Counted from the first letter of the stretch, positions 13,401 through 27,300 are shown. The stretch: DNA of 64,000 bases from Progne subis subis (GCA_022316685.1 JAKJHU010000136.1:558001-622000), one strand, 5' to 3'. Translations and numbers: made by a program. Notes: generated from the letters alone by a model not told the origin.

Positions 13401-16400
13401 TTTATACATCAAAGAGTCTGGCCTGCAGTATATTTTTTGGGGTGTACCAAGCTCAGCTACTGGATTTGAATGGGGCAAGCCTGAGTGGGGTCTGTGATGG
13501 TTTGTAACCTGCATTGGAGCAATCTGGAAGATAACAAATTATTGTAACAAAAATCACGCTAACAAGTTGACTAAAAATCATTATAATGATCCTGAATGTT
13601 GAACTGTAGGCTGTGTTTCGAGTGGGCCAACACTTTGGAAGAAAGGGGTGCTTGGGCACAGGAAGGTGTGCAGGTAAGAGCAGTGGGAAAGGCCTCAGGT
13701 GAAACAGGAATTGTCTGTGAGTGTGTGTGGTCAGACATGGCAGCTTCTGGTACCAGTACTCAGTTCAGAAAGGACAGCTGGTTTAAAGCATGGAGGACTT
13801 GCTAAGTTGAAATTTGTTAATAAATGGCTTGAATTTGTTACCTTGGAGTTCATCCATACTATAGCGGGTGTTTGCAGATGTGAAACTGTCACTCCTGAGG
13901 TGGGAAGCAACCTCAAGGAAGTTTTTATGGAGAAGGAGAACCTCATTAAAACAAAAGTTTGCTGCTTTTATGATGCGTAGTCCTGGTGTCTGTCTATCCA
14001 GAAGCACTTTGGTGCCAAAACCTTGTTTTGTTTGCTCTTGCTGTCAGAGCCAGCTGCCATCCAGGCAGCACGAGGGGAAACGCTTCTCCTGGCACAGGTC
14101 ATCATCTGAGCGGGAAATACCGCAGAAAAATCTCCCAATTAGGTAATGCAGAGTGAAAAATTGCCTCAAGTTTTGCACTTGGCGTAGTAAACATTGACAG
14201 GATTCTGAGGGTTTCCAGCCAATAGCCTTATGGCAAAGGATTTTGCAGGATGGTTGCATTTCTCTTCCTCGACAAAAAGCCGTGTGCCCGTGTGCCATCC
14301 ACCATCTGCTGGTTGCTGCTGTGCTTCCTGCCGTTGGAGTGGTTTCCTTGGCTTGCAGAATGTGAGTTTATAATTGATTATGTATTTTTGAAATTTAATT
14401 TGTTTTTCTCCCCACTTTTGATGATAAATGAGGAAAGGAAAGGTATTTCTGTATTTCTGCAGCTGAGTAATCTGGTATCCACCTTCCGTAAAAATGACAT
14501 TTCGTGTCTATTAATAAAGTGGGTAAAATTTGGCTTAAGATTATTCTGAAGGATGAAACATATTACTACATAAAATGTGTCATAGACACATAGAACACCA
14601 GGATAATTAAAGCAACACCCAAAATGAACCATAGATCCAAAAAAACCCTAGGGGTTTTTAGTAAGAAGTGTCACTGTAAATAATTAATGAGTCTCCTAAC
14701 TCCAGCAACAAAAAAGTGAACTATATCTCAAGTCTGTTTCAAGGTTACAAAGTCTTAGAAACAAAATCTTTGCTGCTGAGTGTTTTGTTCAAACACAGAC
14801 TAAGAACATAAGGATGGCTCCCCATGCCAGATTTTTCTGGACCATCATCCTGTTTGCAGCAGAGAGTACCAGGGGATGCCTCAGGATGGCTAAAGAATAG
14901 GAAAGGCATTTGTGAGGTTTGGTCTCAGTATTCTGCTGGACTCTGGTTTTGATTTCAGAGTATCTTGAGTACATGAGATGCTGTTTCCATGTAACCATTG
15001 GTATGTTCCTCTTCCAAATCTTTGTCCCACCTTCCTTTGGACCCATGGAGAGTTGGATCCACATCATCCTGCATAGAGGAACTGTGCAAAAATCCTGCCT
15101 GGTGAGCCAGAAAATCACCCATTGTCTTTTCAATCATTTTAATGGGAATTTTTTAAATAGAAAATTGACTCCAGCTTTTTTTTAAATTCATCCCAAATTT
15201 CACCTTCTCTGGTGAGAGGAAAATGAGGGCAGTGACAAAGTAGGAGAATAAAGAAGAGTTGCAATGACTGCAGAGCTGAAGTGATGTTTGGCATTTCCAT
15301 CCCTTACATTGTTTTCAGCACCAGCTGAAAAATGGAGTGTTTAAACCCAGCCCTCATAACCAAAGGTGGGACTCCATTAGTGTAGATGCTTCTCTCCCTA
15401 AGGGTAGTTGTCTGGATCCCTGGTTTTAACCTTCTTTCCAAGTAAATTAGGTTTACAAGGAGGTATTTGCCCCAACCCCCTTGCACTTGTTCCTTATGCT
15501 CTCTTCCACTCTCTCTGGTAACTTTTAACTCGCAGGGTAATTCTGGCAAAAATTGGAAGACAAATCTAAAGGGTCAATCAATTCTTGATATATTTATTTA
15601 ATCAGCTAGGATGATGAAGGAAGTAGCAAAAGATGCTTCCATAGGCATTCAGTGTTCATTAGTTCTGTTTTTCATGGAATAACTTTTTTCCCTAGGCATT
15701 TTCTTTTTATCTTTCCTCTTCGACCTAGCAGAAAATGTCACCAAAATTCAAGTAAACTATAGCAATATTTGCAGTTCTTCCCTTGTACTTTACGGTGCCT
15801 GCTGTCAACCTGTGCTGATATTGCAAATAACAGAGAGGCTTTTAGAATTTTGCTTTAGAATAATTGCATGAACAGAGGTAAATAAAAGAGACATAGTTTT
15901 TCCAATTAACTGGATGGAATATTGATTTTGAATTGTTTTTCAACTGTCATGGTGAAAGACTCTTATCCTTGTAATGCTTTGGACTGTATGTTTAAAATTT
16001 GCTGTTGTCTTGCTGATGCCTGAATTGTTTAAGCTCCAGTCAGAGGCTGCCTCTTGCTGCAACTTTTTTACGACAAAAAACTTGAACACAGGTTGTGTTT
16101 GCTTTAGTTTTGCTTTGAGAACTGTTGTTGGCCACAGATTCATCAGAGGGACCCGAGGACTAGCTCTAAGTCCGTTGTCCAGAGATATTTGAACTTTGGT
16201 GTTAGGGGAGCACTGTTGGTGTAGCTGTTGCCTTCCCTTGACTGGCATTCCACAGAGGCAGTCAGCCTCCTGAAATGCTCTGAAGTGACTCTGTGCCAAA
16301 GGCTTGTGTTGATGCTGAATGTGAATCTTAATTATTTATGTGTCTACAAGTTGGGAAGTGTTAATGGAGAGGTGTCTTTGTAGTGAGAACAGTGAAGCTG

Positions 16401-18760
16401 GAAGGAGCAGGAGTGTGTAATGAAAGGAAATGTGTTTGCGTATGTTTAGAATATGGGGGAGGAAAGATTTAAGGCTTGAGAAGTCAGTGTTCCATCTCTT
16501 TTTGTGGAAGGTGGAATTAATGTTTCCAAAGTTTCTTCCACTCTAATTGTTTCTGGAAGAGCAGGTTTACAGTATCAGTTACGAATACCAGAAATCAGCT
16601 GTAAGGTAGAACTTTATGTGCATTTCATGTTTTTAAAAATGGTCTATCCATAGAGGCAAGACAGGGGTTATGGGTGGCATGGGCTCTCCATGGCCTAGAG
16701 TTTTGGAAAGATTCTTCCATACAAGCAATCAATAATCAATACAGGCAAGGTTCATCCATACAGTCCTTTGGTCTGTTAAGAAGTGAAAACAGAAAACCCC
16801 CAAAACCAAGCCACACAAGACCGTACAAACTCAACTGTTTGAGATCCACAGAGCCCCATGCACAAAGGGTGCTGCTGCTTTACAAAAACACCACATTTCT
16901 AAAAGCTGGCAAAGTTATTTGCATATATGTGAATGCATTTGAAGTAACAGAACAAGATAGGATTTACCTTTTTCTAGTCTCCTAATATGTTGCCTAGTTC
17001 TTTGATGTATTTGTTAAAAAAAGCCAAAGTGTTTTATTCTCCTCTGAGTTGGATATATGCACGTTGTGAAGGATTTTTTGGATCTTTCCCTGTTAGCAAT
17101 CAGTCTTAAGTTCAAATGGAGTTTATGTATATAGCTGCTGAGAATTAAGGCTGATGTTCTAATGTCATATTTTCGTAAGATTTTAAAATCAAGATCATCA
17201 TGCTTTTTTTTTGAAAATCAGTCATATGATAGAGGACTGTGTGACTGCCATACATAGTTAAACTGACAGGCTAAATCATAAAAACAGCTCCTTTTTCTGA
17301 TACATTTGTTTCTTCACCCCACATGCTCTTAAAATGAAAAATAGCAGGGTACAAAAATGTTGTAGCTGTGGTTAACGAAACATTACCTCAGAATTTGGAA
17401 TGTTTCTTTTTATCTCCCAGGACTGAAAAATGCTGCAAATCAGAGAAAGTATGTCATTATTGATCAGCTATTAAGTAGATAGGGCTTTTTCCTAATAGCA
17501 GCATTTTGATTTAGATGTCTGACTTGGCTTGACACGGCACTTTCTTGTTCATGATGTGTGTGTCTGCTCTGAGTCGTGGGGTGTGCTGAGGGCTTGCTAA
17601 CCACAGAGTGCAGCCCCTGTGCTGAAGCAGCCCTGACAGCCACCATTCCCAGCAGCACCATTTGTGCTTCCCAGAAATGCTGGCGTTAAGTTCCTACGTG
17701 GATAATCACAGATCCCCATCTTTTAGTGACCTGATCCTTTTTTACGCACAGGGAATATTGGGGAACTTGTGTTGGTGGGGTTACGGGGTCCCTCTGTTCC
17801 TGAGTACTTTTGCCCTTACTTCCACTGTCAGTCTGTCCCTCAAAACTGCTTCCTGCTGCACTTTTGTTTCTAATCTCCCCTATTTCTCCTCCTTTGATCT
17901 GTAAGGAGCGCTAAACCTCGCTTGTAACTCCTTCCCCTGCTGCAGATTGCCAAATTGAATCCATTTGAACTACCTTCCTGCTCACATCTGTTTTCTGAAA
18001 GGTTTTCATCACTGCCTGGATAGTGTATTCTTGAAATTCAGCCCAAGAAAATAGTTCTTTGTGTAGCATTTTGGGGATTATATATTAAAAAATGCATAAG
18101 CCATAAATCTCCTTTTGTGACTCACAATAGTGGCAGTGCATGTTTCCCTCTGAATCAATTGCAGATTTCATCAGTCCCACTTTATACCTGGCTCTGAATT
18201 TGTTTTAAGCTCTTATTCTATAAATGTATAAGGGCTATGATAATTTGTCATTTCTCTCATTTTATCTAGCTCCGTAACCAAGATCTGGCTTATTAAAACT
18301 GAAAGTGTTTTGTTAACAAAAGCACATTTATAACCTGACAGCTTGACAAAATCAGGGTCTTTTCTGAACCCCTACTCAGACTTCAAGCTTTTATGCTGTG
18401 ATATATGTGACAAAAGCTTCAGGATGATTCCTGTGCTATTTTATTAAAAAAAAAAAAAAGTTGAGAGATTAATCTCTCAGAGCATTGTCTTAGGCATGGG
18501 GGTGTAACTGCCTTAATGAATATTATAATGATATTTTTCACAAAAAATAGCAACTTAAACCACAAGTGTTAAAAATAGTCAAAACCTTGGGTAGGTGATC
18601 CTTCATAGTGGCAAGTTCCCCCTTAAGATCTATCAGGTAAATGATGCAATATTTCAAGCTGTCGCAGCAGCTACTTTTACCAAGCAATTCAGTGGACATC
18701 TATTGGAAAAGGTGGAAAGGGAGACTATAACATAAAAGGGTTGACACCACAGGTCCCAGA

Positions 18761-18762
<2 letters not shown>

Positions 18763-18796
<34 letters not shown>
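18763..18796. repeat. 34-base T homopolymer
   Basis: This is an uninterrupted run of 34 T followed by AAATAAA. It could be the poly(A) tail of something retroposed on the minus strand, whose body would then lie to the right. I see no recognisable body and no flanking duplication. Confidence 0.9.
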
Positions 18797-18800
<4 letters not shown>

Positions 18801-19559
18801 AAACTGCAGCAGTGAATTAAATATCTCTGAGTGTATTCTTACTCAGAGTTTTACAATAGTGCCTAGGATCAACCCTTGAGCTGTTTTCAGTTCCCACATT
18901 TTTATATCCAGAGATTTGGAAGGAGGGTTTCTACTGCTTGAGATCAGACCTTTGCCATTATTCAAATAAGAGTTTATTCAATCCTGTGGGCAAGGTAATC
19001 TTATTGATGTTGCTCAGATAACGGCAGAAATTGGTCTGAAAACCTACAGCTTAACTATTTTTGATCTGTACTTTTGTGTATCATCCCCAAACATTTTTTC
19101 CTGGTTTCTCGTCTTTGTTTAGTATGAAGACAATTGAAACAAATGTTTGCTTAGAAAATGAAAACCCCTGTTATTCCTGGGAGGGCTGCATTAACTTTTT
19201 TCAATATTTTAAAAGATTTTGGGATGAAGGCATTCTAGATGGATTGATGTAATTTTCATTTCTTGATAGGAATTGTGTTAAAGAGCCGAATTACAGGATA
19301 CATGGATACATTTATGGCTGTGAAGCCCGGGGAGCTGTGAGCATGGCTTTGGAAATTAAGCCTCAGAAATCAACTGGGAATTCTCTGAAGGGCATATTGA
19401 GCACTTGATCAAGGGAGGTTCATGAATTTCCTATACTTGGATTTTCAGTAAATTCTTCTTGAGGTCATTTCACAAAAAACTCTCAAGGAAGCAGAACTGT
19501 CCTGAGTGAAAAGTAAATTTATTTCACAAGTTTAAAGCCTGGTGAAAGGATAGGAATCA

Positions 19560-20352
19560 AATGCCACTTTTAGAATGGAGAAATTAATTTCTGAGTCCCA
19601 CAGGGGATCTGTGCTGGGACCTCAGTTATTAGGATAATCTCGGAAATTGGGGAAGGGAGAGTGAAGTGGATGAGTTTGCTAATTATCCAGGGCAGTGAAA
19701 AGGAGCATGTGAAGAATTACAGGAAAAAGTTCCCATCTCAACAGCTGACTTGATGGTGCAGCAGCAGCTGAAAATCAGTGCAGATGAACACAAAGTAATG
19801 CACATAGGAAGAAACAGTCCTAAGATAAGAACAGGTAATAGATGAGAATGTGTCTAATTATCAGTACTCAGGAGGGAGGTCTCGGAGCCACTGTGGTCAG
19901 TTTGCTGAAAGCTTCTGTGCAGTAGTGCCAAAAATGGTGACTAAATTGAAAGAACACAGAATAAACCAGGAACAGTGCTCTTGTGTACCTTCCTTGGGTA
20001 CCTGTTTCTTCCCTTTCAGCTGAAAGGGTGCTGAGAGAGGTGGGAAACGTGCTCCAAGGGCTGGGATCACATCTGCACCAAGGAATGAGTCGGAGTCTTC
20101 ACCCTGGCAGGGGAACAGGACAGGGCTCTGCCACCGCAGCTGGTGACACACTCAGACATAGTAAAGGTGCACTCAGTGTTTGCTTTTAATCACAGTAGTA
20201 GAATTAGAAGCATGAAACAAAATGAAGTAATTTAAGGTATTTAAGACCCCAGAGGAGCTTTTCACACAAGGCATAATTAAATTTTGGAATTCATTGACAT
20301 AAGAGATTGCTGGTGCCAAAGGTTTGTATATGTTCAAAAATCAATTACTCAT
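19560..20352 (+). mobile_element. Decayed CR1/L3-type LINE, reverse-transcriptase C-terminal region
   Basis: Several landmarks of CR1/L3 LINE open reading frame 2 appear in the right order on the plus strand, in different frames. First comes a caggggatctgtgctggga stretch like the conserved reverse-transcriptase QGS.LGP motif. Next comes DEHKVMHIGRNS at 19783-19818, like the family's KCKVMHIG motif, then TQEGGLGATVVS at 19866-19901, like its E-K-DLGV-VDS motif. Finally FWNSLT at 20282-20299 resembles the ending common to these elements. Frame changes and stop codons between the landmarks show that it is long dead. The ends are approximate. The identification comes from motif memory and not from an alignment. 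Confidence 0.7.
20011..20028. repeat. 18-base perfect palindrome
   Basis: The sequence ccctttcagctgaaaggg reads identically on both strands, centred on a CAGCTG core (an E-box type hexamer). It lies inside the decayed LINE, so it is probably chance. Confidence 0.8.
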
Positions 20353-20361
20353 GGGGGGGGG
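20353..20361. repeat. 9-base G run
   Basis: Nine G followed by CGCGG directly after the end of the LINE-like sequence. A short homopolymer prone to sequencing error. Confidence 0.8.
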
Positions 20362-20415
20362 CGCGGTGTGGAAATCTATGGATTCTTTATATGCTCAAAG
20401 AAATCCTGAGCCATG

Positions 20416-20445
20416 AGGTTTTAATAAGAGAGGTTTAATAAGAGA
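20416..20445. repeat. Tandem duplication, 2 copies of about 15 bp
   Basis: The unit aggttttaataagag is followed directly by aggtttaataagag, differing by one T. A simple slippage-type duplication in the intron. Confidence 0.75.
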
Positions 20446-21135
20446 ATCACACCACATACTTTTTCTTATTATTTTATTAAGAATCTCCTACTAGTTATAT
20501 AAAATGTTACAGATGGACTCTCAGTCTGAAGCCATATGTCCATGCTTAAAGGAAACAGAATTATACTAGTTTATATCTGAGATTTGGCCAAAAAAATCTG
20601 AGAAGAACTCTGTATTTTTTATTTATGTAACATATCAATGACCCCAAGAGATGGTGAATGTGTTGAAGTGTTTATACAGTTAGAAAAAAAAATTAGGATG
20701 CTGTTAAACAATAAATATATGTTGAAAAAGGTATGAATTTGGAAAATTGCAAAATATTCTTCCCTGAATCTATCTTACTGTATTTTGAAAGCAGTCCTCT
20801 GGGCTTATGTATTTTTACTGGTGAATTCATAAATAAGCTACAAAAAGTAGGAATTTATTTGAAAGCCTTATTTGCTTTCCTGCAGGGGGATAGCTACTTC
20901 CTCTCTCCCTTTCTTTTGATAGCATATCAATACGCGGCCACTTAATCTATAACGTGTCAGAAAACTGTGCAGAGCAAAAATAGGAACGTTTCCGAAGATA
21001 ATTTTTGTTCATGTGTATCTTAAGGTGAAATCAACAATTGCCGCTTAACCCATCTTTCTGAACAGAGTTAAATTATTTTGCTTGAACGTTTCTCTCCTCT
21101 GCCCTGGCTCTGAGCTGTTTTTATTCCCTGAGCAG

Positions 21136-21321
21136 TGGCACCCAGCTGGTGACATCGAGCGGTGACACCACGGTGCGGATCTGGGACCTGTCGAGGCACG
21201 GCTGCATCCTGACGCTGCGCGGCCACTCCCGCGCCGTGCGGGGCTGCTCCTGGCACTCCTGCGGGGACTTTGTGGCCTCTGCCTCTGTGGATGGCACCAG
21301 CAAAATCTGGGATGTTAACAG
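21136..21321 (+). CDS. SPAG16: SPAG16 exon B: rest of one WD40 blade and a complete second blade
   Basis: This 186-bp exon begins with the T that completes the AG|T serine codon begun in exon A. It gives 61 full codons (21137-21319) and ends with AG of another split serine codon. Residues finish one blade (TSSGDTTVRIWDL) and encode a full one, LRGHSRAVRGC...WHSCGDF then VASASVDGTSKIWDV. Both close with the WD dipeptide, and the GH...WD distance is normal for WD40. The match to mammalian SPAG16, including TSSGDTTV, GHSRAV, WHSCG and TSKIWDVN, is close and leaves little doubt about identity. The acceptor ends GAGCAG and the donor is CAG followed by gtatgg. The exon is much more GC-rich than its flanks (runs such as CGCGGCC and CCCGCGCC), which is usual for avian coding exons. 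Confidence 0.95.
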
Positions 21322-24300
21322 GTATGGAGGCCCTGTGTTTGCTGATTGAGAGCTTCATTAATAACCAGGGGTGTGTTGGAGCTCCTCATTGATTCGTGAT
21401 GTTCACTCGGAGAGCAGAGGGAAATCAAAGGCAGTGCTGGAAAAATCAGCCTCTGATGGGATTTATAGATAAAGGGAGCTAGGAAGGACTTAAATTAACG
21501 TGTTGCCAAAAAGGAAGCATTTGCTTTCACTTGGCATCTGTTATTCTTCATTGCTGGTTCTTTTTGAGGTAAGAGCTTCGTGGAACTTCAGTCTGTAATT
21601 TGAACAAGTAACTGAATAAAACTTTCACTAAGTTTTCTGTATACTCTTTCAAGCTCACAAGTACACAACACACTTTAAGGTCAGCCAAGCGGAAATTTAT
21701 TTTAGTCATTATCTGTGTTTCAGCAAGGTGACTCTTGATTAATAAATCAATGTATACCTTCTTTATTATCCAGGCAAATGCATTTTTATGAAGGCGCTTT
21801 TAGAATATCAGTGTATTTGTGCTTACCAATTAATTAATAGTTCCTTAACTCTCTTCAGTTGATTAACTTACAACCCAGAAATGGGTTGGCTTTATCTCTT
21901 TCCAAGCTATCTCCCTATAAACTGGACTCCTGAATTACTGTACTGTACTGGTCTGATTTTTAACAGCTGAATGTCCTCATGCCACAGAGAAGTTTCCAGT
22001 CCCATAGGCCTTTTCCCTTGCTCTTCATTATCCAGTCCTAATGGATTTTTCTATTTCCTTTCGGTCTTTTTCTTCTTTTACATCTGAATGAGATAAAATA
22101 CCCGTTCATGATTGTTGGCCACTGCAGGGGAAGAAGCTTCACTGAAAAAGCAAGGGGAAATTTCTTCTTCTGTTCCTTTTTCCTAAATCCCTTCCCAGTC
22201 AACTGCAGTTGCAGTAAGCCCTTATTGGAGGCTTTTCAAACTGTTGCAATTCATCCAGATTCCATTGAGAGTTAATTAAAACCCCGTCAGTATCGGATTT
22301 CCAGTCTTGCTTTCAAACCATGAGTCAAGGAAGCATTAAATGATAGCAAAATTATTGTTTCCAAAATGGGGATAACTAACCTATCCTTTCAGGAATTATT
22401 CCAAATTATTTTTTGGGAAAAAAACAAACAAACAAAACAAACTAGTTAAGGTTTGGCAAAGTTCAAGCCAGCTGAGAGGTGGCTTTTATTATAGAAACGG
22501 CCAGCCAGACCTGAGAACAGATGATGCTTCCACTGTTACTATCAGTAATAAGCATTAATGGTCAATGTTTTCCTTAGACATGGAAACAGCAAAAATCCAA
22601 TGTATTGTTGCCTCTTTTATTAACCTGTTGTATATTTCTAGTGCTCCGATCATCCTTTATGGCATATTCATGACCTTTAAGAAATAATACTAACAATAGC
22701 TTTAGTTTTATATCAGAATGGGTTTGAATTTGCATAGACAAAGGTTTTGTTTAGACAGTTGAAAATGCTTTCTCTACTGGGGAAGCTTTTGCAGTCAGAG
22801 GAATCAAAGCAAACCTTCACCACCAACCTGTGGTGCCTCCTACTCACACTCATCACCAGCCCCCATTTCTGCCCCCAGTGTCTATCTGAGCTGTGCTTTG
22901 CCTCTGAAAATAAGAGATTAACATCCCAGCCATGACGTGAAAGGCTGACTATCCATGCAGGATCATTGAAACCCCAAAATTATGCAAAATCTCAGTGGCA
23001 ACAGGCAGCAGGAAGTGGTATAAAAATGTGGCATAGTCTGATTAAAATAATGTGTATTCAGAGTATGGAAAAAACCAAAAAGCCCCCATGGGGCTTTTGT
23101 TCCCAGGAAAAGCCATGTGCTGGGTGTGCTGTTCATTGCCTCGGTGCATAACCGGGTGAGTTCTGCTCTCGTTGGTTCAGCTGAGTTTGTGGAGCTCTGG
23201 GGGTGCAGGCACTTAGTATGAAACGGGGGCTGTGCAGAAATGACACGCTTTTGGAGAGCTTCCCTACAAGAGGTTTTGTGACAAGATGTGGCTGTTCCAA
23301 GCCTAAGCCATCCTGGTTCTGCAGAACACTCAGCTGCAGCTGGGCCTTGTGCCAATGTTGGCTCTTTCAAGTGAAAGATCAGCCTGTGCAGGATGTAGGG
23401 CAAGATGTGGACGTTAGGGAAGGCTGTGGACAGAGGAATGAGCTGGTGGTTTCCACTGGATTGTTCCATTGCTGCTGTTAGGTTTGGAGCTGCTCTGCAG
23501 AAGAGCCTGCTGTGAGTTTGGGCTGGGCAGTGCTGCTTGCTGAGTTCCCTGGCCAGTGTGCAGCAGTAACCCCAGCTGCTCCCAGGGTGTCCCCTGGAAA
23601 TGTGCCACCAGCCTGGAGCTCTGCTGTGAGCACAGCCACCACAGGAATGTGTGCCCTCCTGCAGCCTCCCTGCCAGCCAGGGGCTGTGTGACAACGGGGG
23701 CATGGAGCAGGCCTTCCATGGTTCATGATGCTTGGAGAGTTATTTTTGTCCCCATCCCCACAGAGCAGGTGCTCATCCAGGTGCCACCATCTGTGTTCTC
23801 CCTCTCCAGGTGCCACCAGCTCTGAGCAGGGGACAGAGCCCAAGATAACATTCTTGTGGGAAAATAATAATCAGTGATCACACTTAATTTAGTGGGGTTA
23901 ACCTTTCCACTAACAAGGAATTAAGATTTTATAAATGAGAGCTCTCTTTCTTCCTTAATATTACGTATTTGGATGGATGCCTGCTTTCAAATTGAATGGA
24001 CCTGGAAAGCAGCGGATTGTCGGAGAAGAACAGCAGGAAGGATATCAGAGTTATCACTGCCACCTCTCTGAAAGAGGTATGCTTTAAATAAATGCTACAA
24101 ATGAAAATACATCCGCTTCTGTAGCGGGTGACAGTTGTCTTTCTATTTCCAAGTTTCAAAAAAGCCTCTTTTATACATTAGGAACACACAGTTCCGTAAA
24201 TGTTACTTTTGGAAAATTATACATCATTCTCTACAGTTGTAAACTTCGTGTCAAGCAACTGGGGAGGCTATTTGCTGTCTTTCAGCACCAAAATCCGGGG

Positions 24301-27300
24301 TGCAATTTGCACAATCATCAAAGCCATTACTGGAGTCCAAAGAATACGAGAGGCAACATCTCTTTAATAGGAAAAGGTTGCCAGCAGTTTTAATAAATTA
24401 CATAATTGCTTGCCAACTGATAAGGAAGTTCTGGCTACTAAATATTTGAATTTTATTTTCATGGAACATGAAATTACTGCTTGGATTTTTATTTGTTTGG
24501 GTTTTTTTATTATTCAGAAATGTTTTTCTTCTGTGTAAACTGAAAGTTTCAATTACATATCAAGCCACAAATGACATTCCTACCAGGAGGATAACGTGAG
24601 GTAGCTTTGTAGTAAACTACGTTCTTCTGGACAACTTATGTGCCTTCTATTTAAAGATACAAGCTGAGTTTCAGAAATAAAACAGAAAGCAAAGAAACAA
24701 AAATCCAAGCCCCTTCCTTTTTCCCGAGAAACACGGATACAAGCTGAGACACAGCCATGATCTGAGTTACTGAAGAACTGAAGGGAGTCTGAATTCTGCT
24801 GTTGGAACTTCCTGATGCTTCCTGCTGGGATAATTGGTTGCTTTTAAAGGAAATGAAAAAGAAAATGGTGCAACATTGGGATGGGGAGTACAGGGAATGA
24901 AAGGTAACTCATGTGCCTGCCATGGCTAGAAAAATTTAAACCAAAACAGGGACATATCTGCTTCTTAATGATTATGGAAATAGGAAGCTGAAGAAGAAAG
25001 GGAGATGTTTATAATTTGTGGCTGGGATTTTATTCAGCAGCATAGCCCAGGTTGAAAATGTACAGCCACTTACGTTCTAGCGCAGCAAGGCAGCTCCAGG
25101 GATGTTTTCTCAGGCTGTAAATTCAGCACTGTCAAAGTCATTTTGGCAGGATTAATTTCAATTATCCAGTGGTAAATATCATCAGAGATTTGCAGCCTGA
25201 TCTCTGATATGCAAATCAAACTGAGCATCATATATCTCACGTAAACGCAGGCCCTTGTTTAGCTTTGCAGACATATGCTCTAAAGAGAATGTTAAATGCA
25301 AACATTGTTATTTATGCTTTGAGCTTGAGAAATTGTTTGCAACAGTCAGAACGGGTTTTCTCCAGCTGATCCATTCTGCACTCATTAGACCTGTTCTCCA
25401 TTTTTCTCTACTTCCTTTCAGTAGTACAAAATACATGGAGTTGGGCCAGCAAGAAAGGCAATTGTGCTGTGCTGCAGCAGAGCCCGGGGTGAGGAAGTGT
25501 TTGTGAATTGCAGCCATTTCTGGTTGCTGTTCCGCAATCCATCACTCATTTGTTTTCCTTTTCCATTAACACAACAATTTTCGTCTACTCACAGGAATTT
25601 CTCCCATAATCAGATTTGATTTAAAAATTTTAAAATGCACATTTACCTCAGTCTTCAGTCATTTCTAGTATCTGTTGTTACATTTGTTCAGGCGCAAATG
25701 TTAGAATTGACTATTTGTGATTATTGTTAATTCTCCTGTACAACCTCTAGGATAGTGTCCTGTTACTGAGGTGTTAATATATTGTTTTACTTATTTACAA
25801 ATATACAGAAAAATTGGTGACACCTTTTGCATCCTCTGCAACAAGACCAGACATTTTCACTTCTTTGCCCAAGTGTCAGACGTATCTGACATTAACTCCT
25901 GGTTTATATAAATAAATCCTTCTTTTGCTCCAAAGCCACTGTTAAAATTCTCTCTTGTTACTTCTCTCCACTTGGTAACTGCTGTTTATAGTTTCGTTTC
26001 CTCTCCTAAGAAGCATTAAGTTTTGGCGAATGTAGGGTTAGTATTTAAAGAAACCAAGCAGAGTTGGATTTTGTTTAATTAGAAGTCCCTCATCAGCCAT
26101 GGCTTTCCTTGGAATGATACCATGCAATGATGGCACTGCATGTGTTTTATTATTGCACACCTTGAGTGTGTGCAGTGCATGACACTGGCAATTTTAAACT
26201 GCTGCTATACTTTGGGCTGGGTTTTTTTCCCCTCCAGTTTCACTGAAGTAATGATTTAAGGTTGCTGGAGTTGCCAAGTAGACTGGTCACACTCTTTGCT
26301 TTGTACCACCAGAGCCCAGGGTTTAGCCTGGCTTCTCCTGCCGTTCTTGACATTCATACTCTCATTTCTTTTTCTTCCTTTTCCCTTAAGCGATGGACAG
26401 CTTTGAAATGCAATATTTAATCACGGATTTGTAGAGGGTTTTTTTCACCACACCAAATGCATCCATGTCAGGTTTCTGGAGAATCACCTCTGAAGGAGCC
26501 CGAAGATTTTCTAGTTTCAGAGTGGAGCTGTATTTTCACAGTCAGAATCAGGGTGAGTGTGTGTGTGGCCAGTCCTTGTCCAGATGCTCCTTTTGAGGTG
26601 ACACTTGTGTGACTGGCTGGGACACGAGCCACAAGCTCTTCTGGCCAGATCCCACGTTTAATTGATTCCAGTAAAAGTGGAGCTAATCTATTTTCAGAGA
26701 AGACGAATATCCTCCAGGAAATTAGAAGGCAGGTAGAAGAACTCAGAGGAAATGTGGAAGGACCATTTTTGGGTAGTTTGTAATGTCTCTCCTGACAGCA
26801 CAGCAGGAAATGCTTGCCATTTTGATAAAGGAGAATTCCCTTTGGAATCCTCCAAGGAGCACTGGAGAGACAAGCTGCTATTAATCCTTCAAATCAAAAC
26901 CAGGCCTATGCCCAAGTCTCCAAATTTATAATTACGCTACAATTCCATAACACATTTTTCAGGATCAGGAAAGTCTCAAATCTCGTTGTTATAATTCCCA
27001 GAGAGCCAATTGTAAAAAATCAAATTGAAAATGTGAATTATCAAGGAAAAAATAATATTCAAAGCAGAGCTATTCAGTTAAGGGAAAGATACGACTAAAT
27101 CTTCATAATACTGGTTAAGATGAAACTTGAAGCACAAAACTTTTACAGGAAGTTTAGCTTGAACTCCATGATGTAAATTTATATCACGTTGTGGATTTAG
27201 TACGATACAACAGGCATCAGTAATGAGAAATGTTTATTATGGTCACATATTTGCAGGTCCCAAAGGCCAGAAAAATCTTACTGATTCCCATGAATTGCCT

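Larger units (their letters stand above)
1457..21135 (+). other. SPAG16: SPAG16 intron, 19.7 kb, between exons A and B
   Basis: This intron is bounded by GT at 1457 and AG at 21134-21135 and is phase 2. Most of it is AT-rich sequence in which I see no gene. It contains T-rich low-complexity tracts (3071-3088, 3161-3280), a 12-bp inverted repeat (7468-7498), a 34-T run (18763-18796) and a decayed CR1/L3 LINE (about 19560-20352). Stretches around 7740-7960 and 9840-9920 are more GC-rich than their surroundings, but they lack enough CpG to call an island by eye. Stretches 8100-9800, 10100-18700 and 20450-21130 show nothing that I can name, apart from one AT-rich block with homeodomain-like and octamer motifs near 12240-12400. 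Confidence 0.8.

Noticed and set aside
23078..23098. 9-bp stem (aaaagcccc/ggggctttt) followed by T's, looking like an intrinsic terminator
   Set aside because: Intrinsic terminators are bacterial; this is vertebrate intron sequence and the stem is short enough to be chance.
22966..23703. Longest open reading frame in the window (246 codons, minus strand)
   Set aside because: Composition is ordinary for a GC-richer patch, there is no domain resemblance, no splice or promoter context, and it lies antisense in a SPAG16 intron; most likely chance.
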